From NCBI GenBank assembly GCA_945896765.1, contig CAMDEL010000096.1, forward strand, positions 1-6,192: a stretch of 6,192 bases of DNA. Reading direction: 5' to 3'. This document shows positions 6,130 through 6,192 of this stretch, piece by piece. Origin of the DNA: Singulisphaera sp. GP187 (lineage in GTDB: Bacteria; Planctomycetota; Phycisphaerae; Phycisphaerales; SM1A02). The stretch's first letter is position 1; the number at the start of each line of letters is the position of its first letter. Under the pieces are notes generated by a model. It saw nothing but the letters and a program-made list of their open reading frames with translations, searched no databases and was not told the origin of the DNA. The translations under genes and the position numbers were made by a program.

Positions 6130-6192
6130 TTATTTCTTTGCGGGGGGAGAGGGAGGGGTCGCGGGCTTGCCAGTCGCGCCGCCTGAAGCACT
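6130..6192 (-). CDS. Probable C-terminal end of an upstream gene (partial)
   Basis: Reading the minus strand from the window edge, one frame gives 20 residues, SASGGATGKPATPPSPPAKK, followed by TAA at 6130-6132. The Pro/Ala/Lys-rich composition fits a disordered C-terminal tail, and it would end 38 bases before the oppA start, a normal intra-operon distance. No domain is visible, so the product cannot be named; a further transporter component would fit the context but is only a guess. Against this call, the frame in phase with oppA is also open to the edge, so part of this stretch could instead encode a longer OppA N-terminus. Confidence 0.45.
   Translation of the reverse strand, partial: SASGGATGKPATPPSPPAKK

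Noticed and set aside
1..6192. tRNA or rRNA genes
   Set aside because: No stretch resembling a tRNA cloverleaf or conserved rRNA sequence was noticed on either strand when reading by eye.

Overview
The window looks like a piece of a planctomycete chromosome, most likely class Phycisphaerae. That assignment is an inference. It rests on a multihaem cytochrome c that ends in a short dockerin-like tail (two calcium loops of the type DxNxDxxxxxxD, each followed by a leucine-rich stretch and WG), on moderate GC content (about 50% in hand-counted samples), and on start codons with little or no visible Shine-Dalgarno sequence. All well-supported genes lie on the minus strand, so transcription runs from high to low coordinates.

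Right to left, the layout is as follows. At 6130-6192 there is a probable 3' end of a gene that continues outside the window. At 4196-6091 lies an OppA-like family 5 extracellular solute-binding protein with an N-terminal membrane segment. It overlaps by 4 bases (ATGA) an OppB-like inner-membrane permease at 3234-4199. Eleven bases after the permease stop begins a small lipoprotein of unknown function (2542-3222). After a 184-bp gap comes an exported pentahaem cytochrome c with the dockerin-like tail (408-2357). The last 407 bases (1-407) hold no firm gene. They contain two near-identical 102-bp tandem units that begin again immediately after the cytochrome stop codon, then a GC-rich segment (about 62% GC over 1-180) that is open in several frames and may be part of a gene or mobile element running off the left edge.

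The oppA-oppB pair would import oligopeptides or a related solute: the binding protein captures the ligand and hands it to a permease heterodimer. The second permease (OppC) and the ATPases (OppD/F) are not visible here and must lie upstream or elsewhere if the system is functional. The lipoprotein sits where oppC would normally be. The cytochrome has its own 184-bp leader and is probably transcribed separately. The points most worth a second look are the tandem 102-bp array abutting the cytochrome gene, the unassigned GC-rich left edge, the cytochrome-dockerin architecture, and the incomplete opp arrangement with its unusual OppA.
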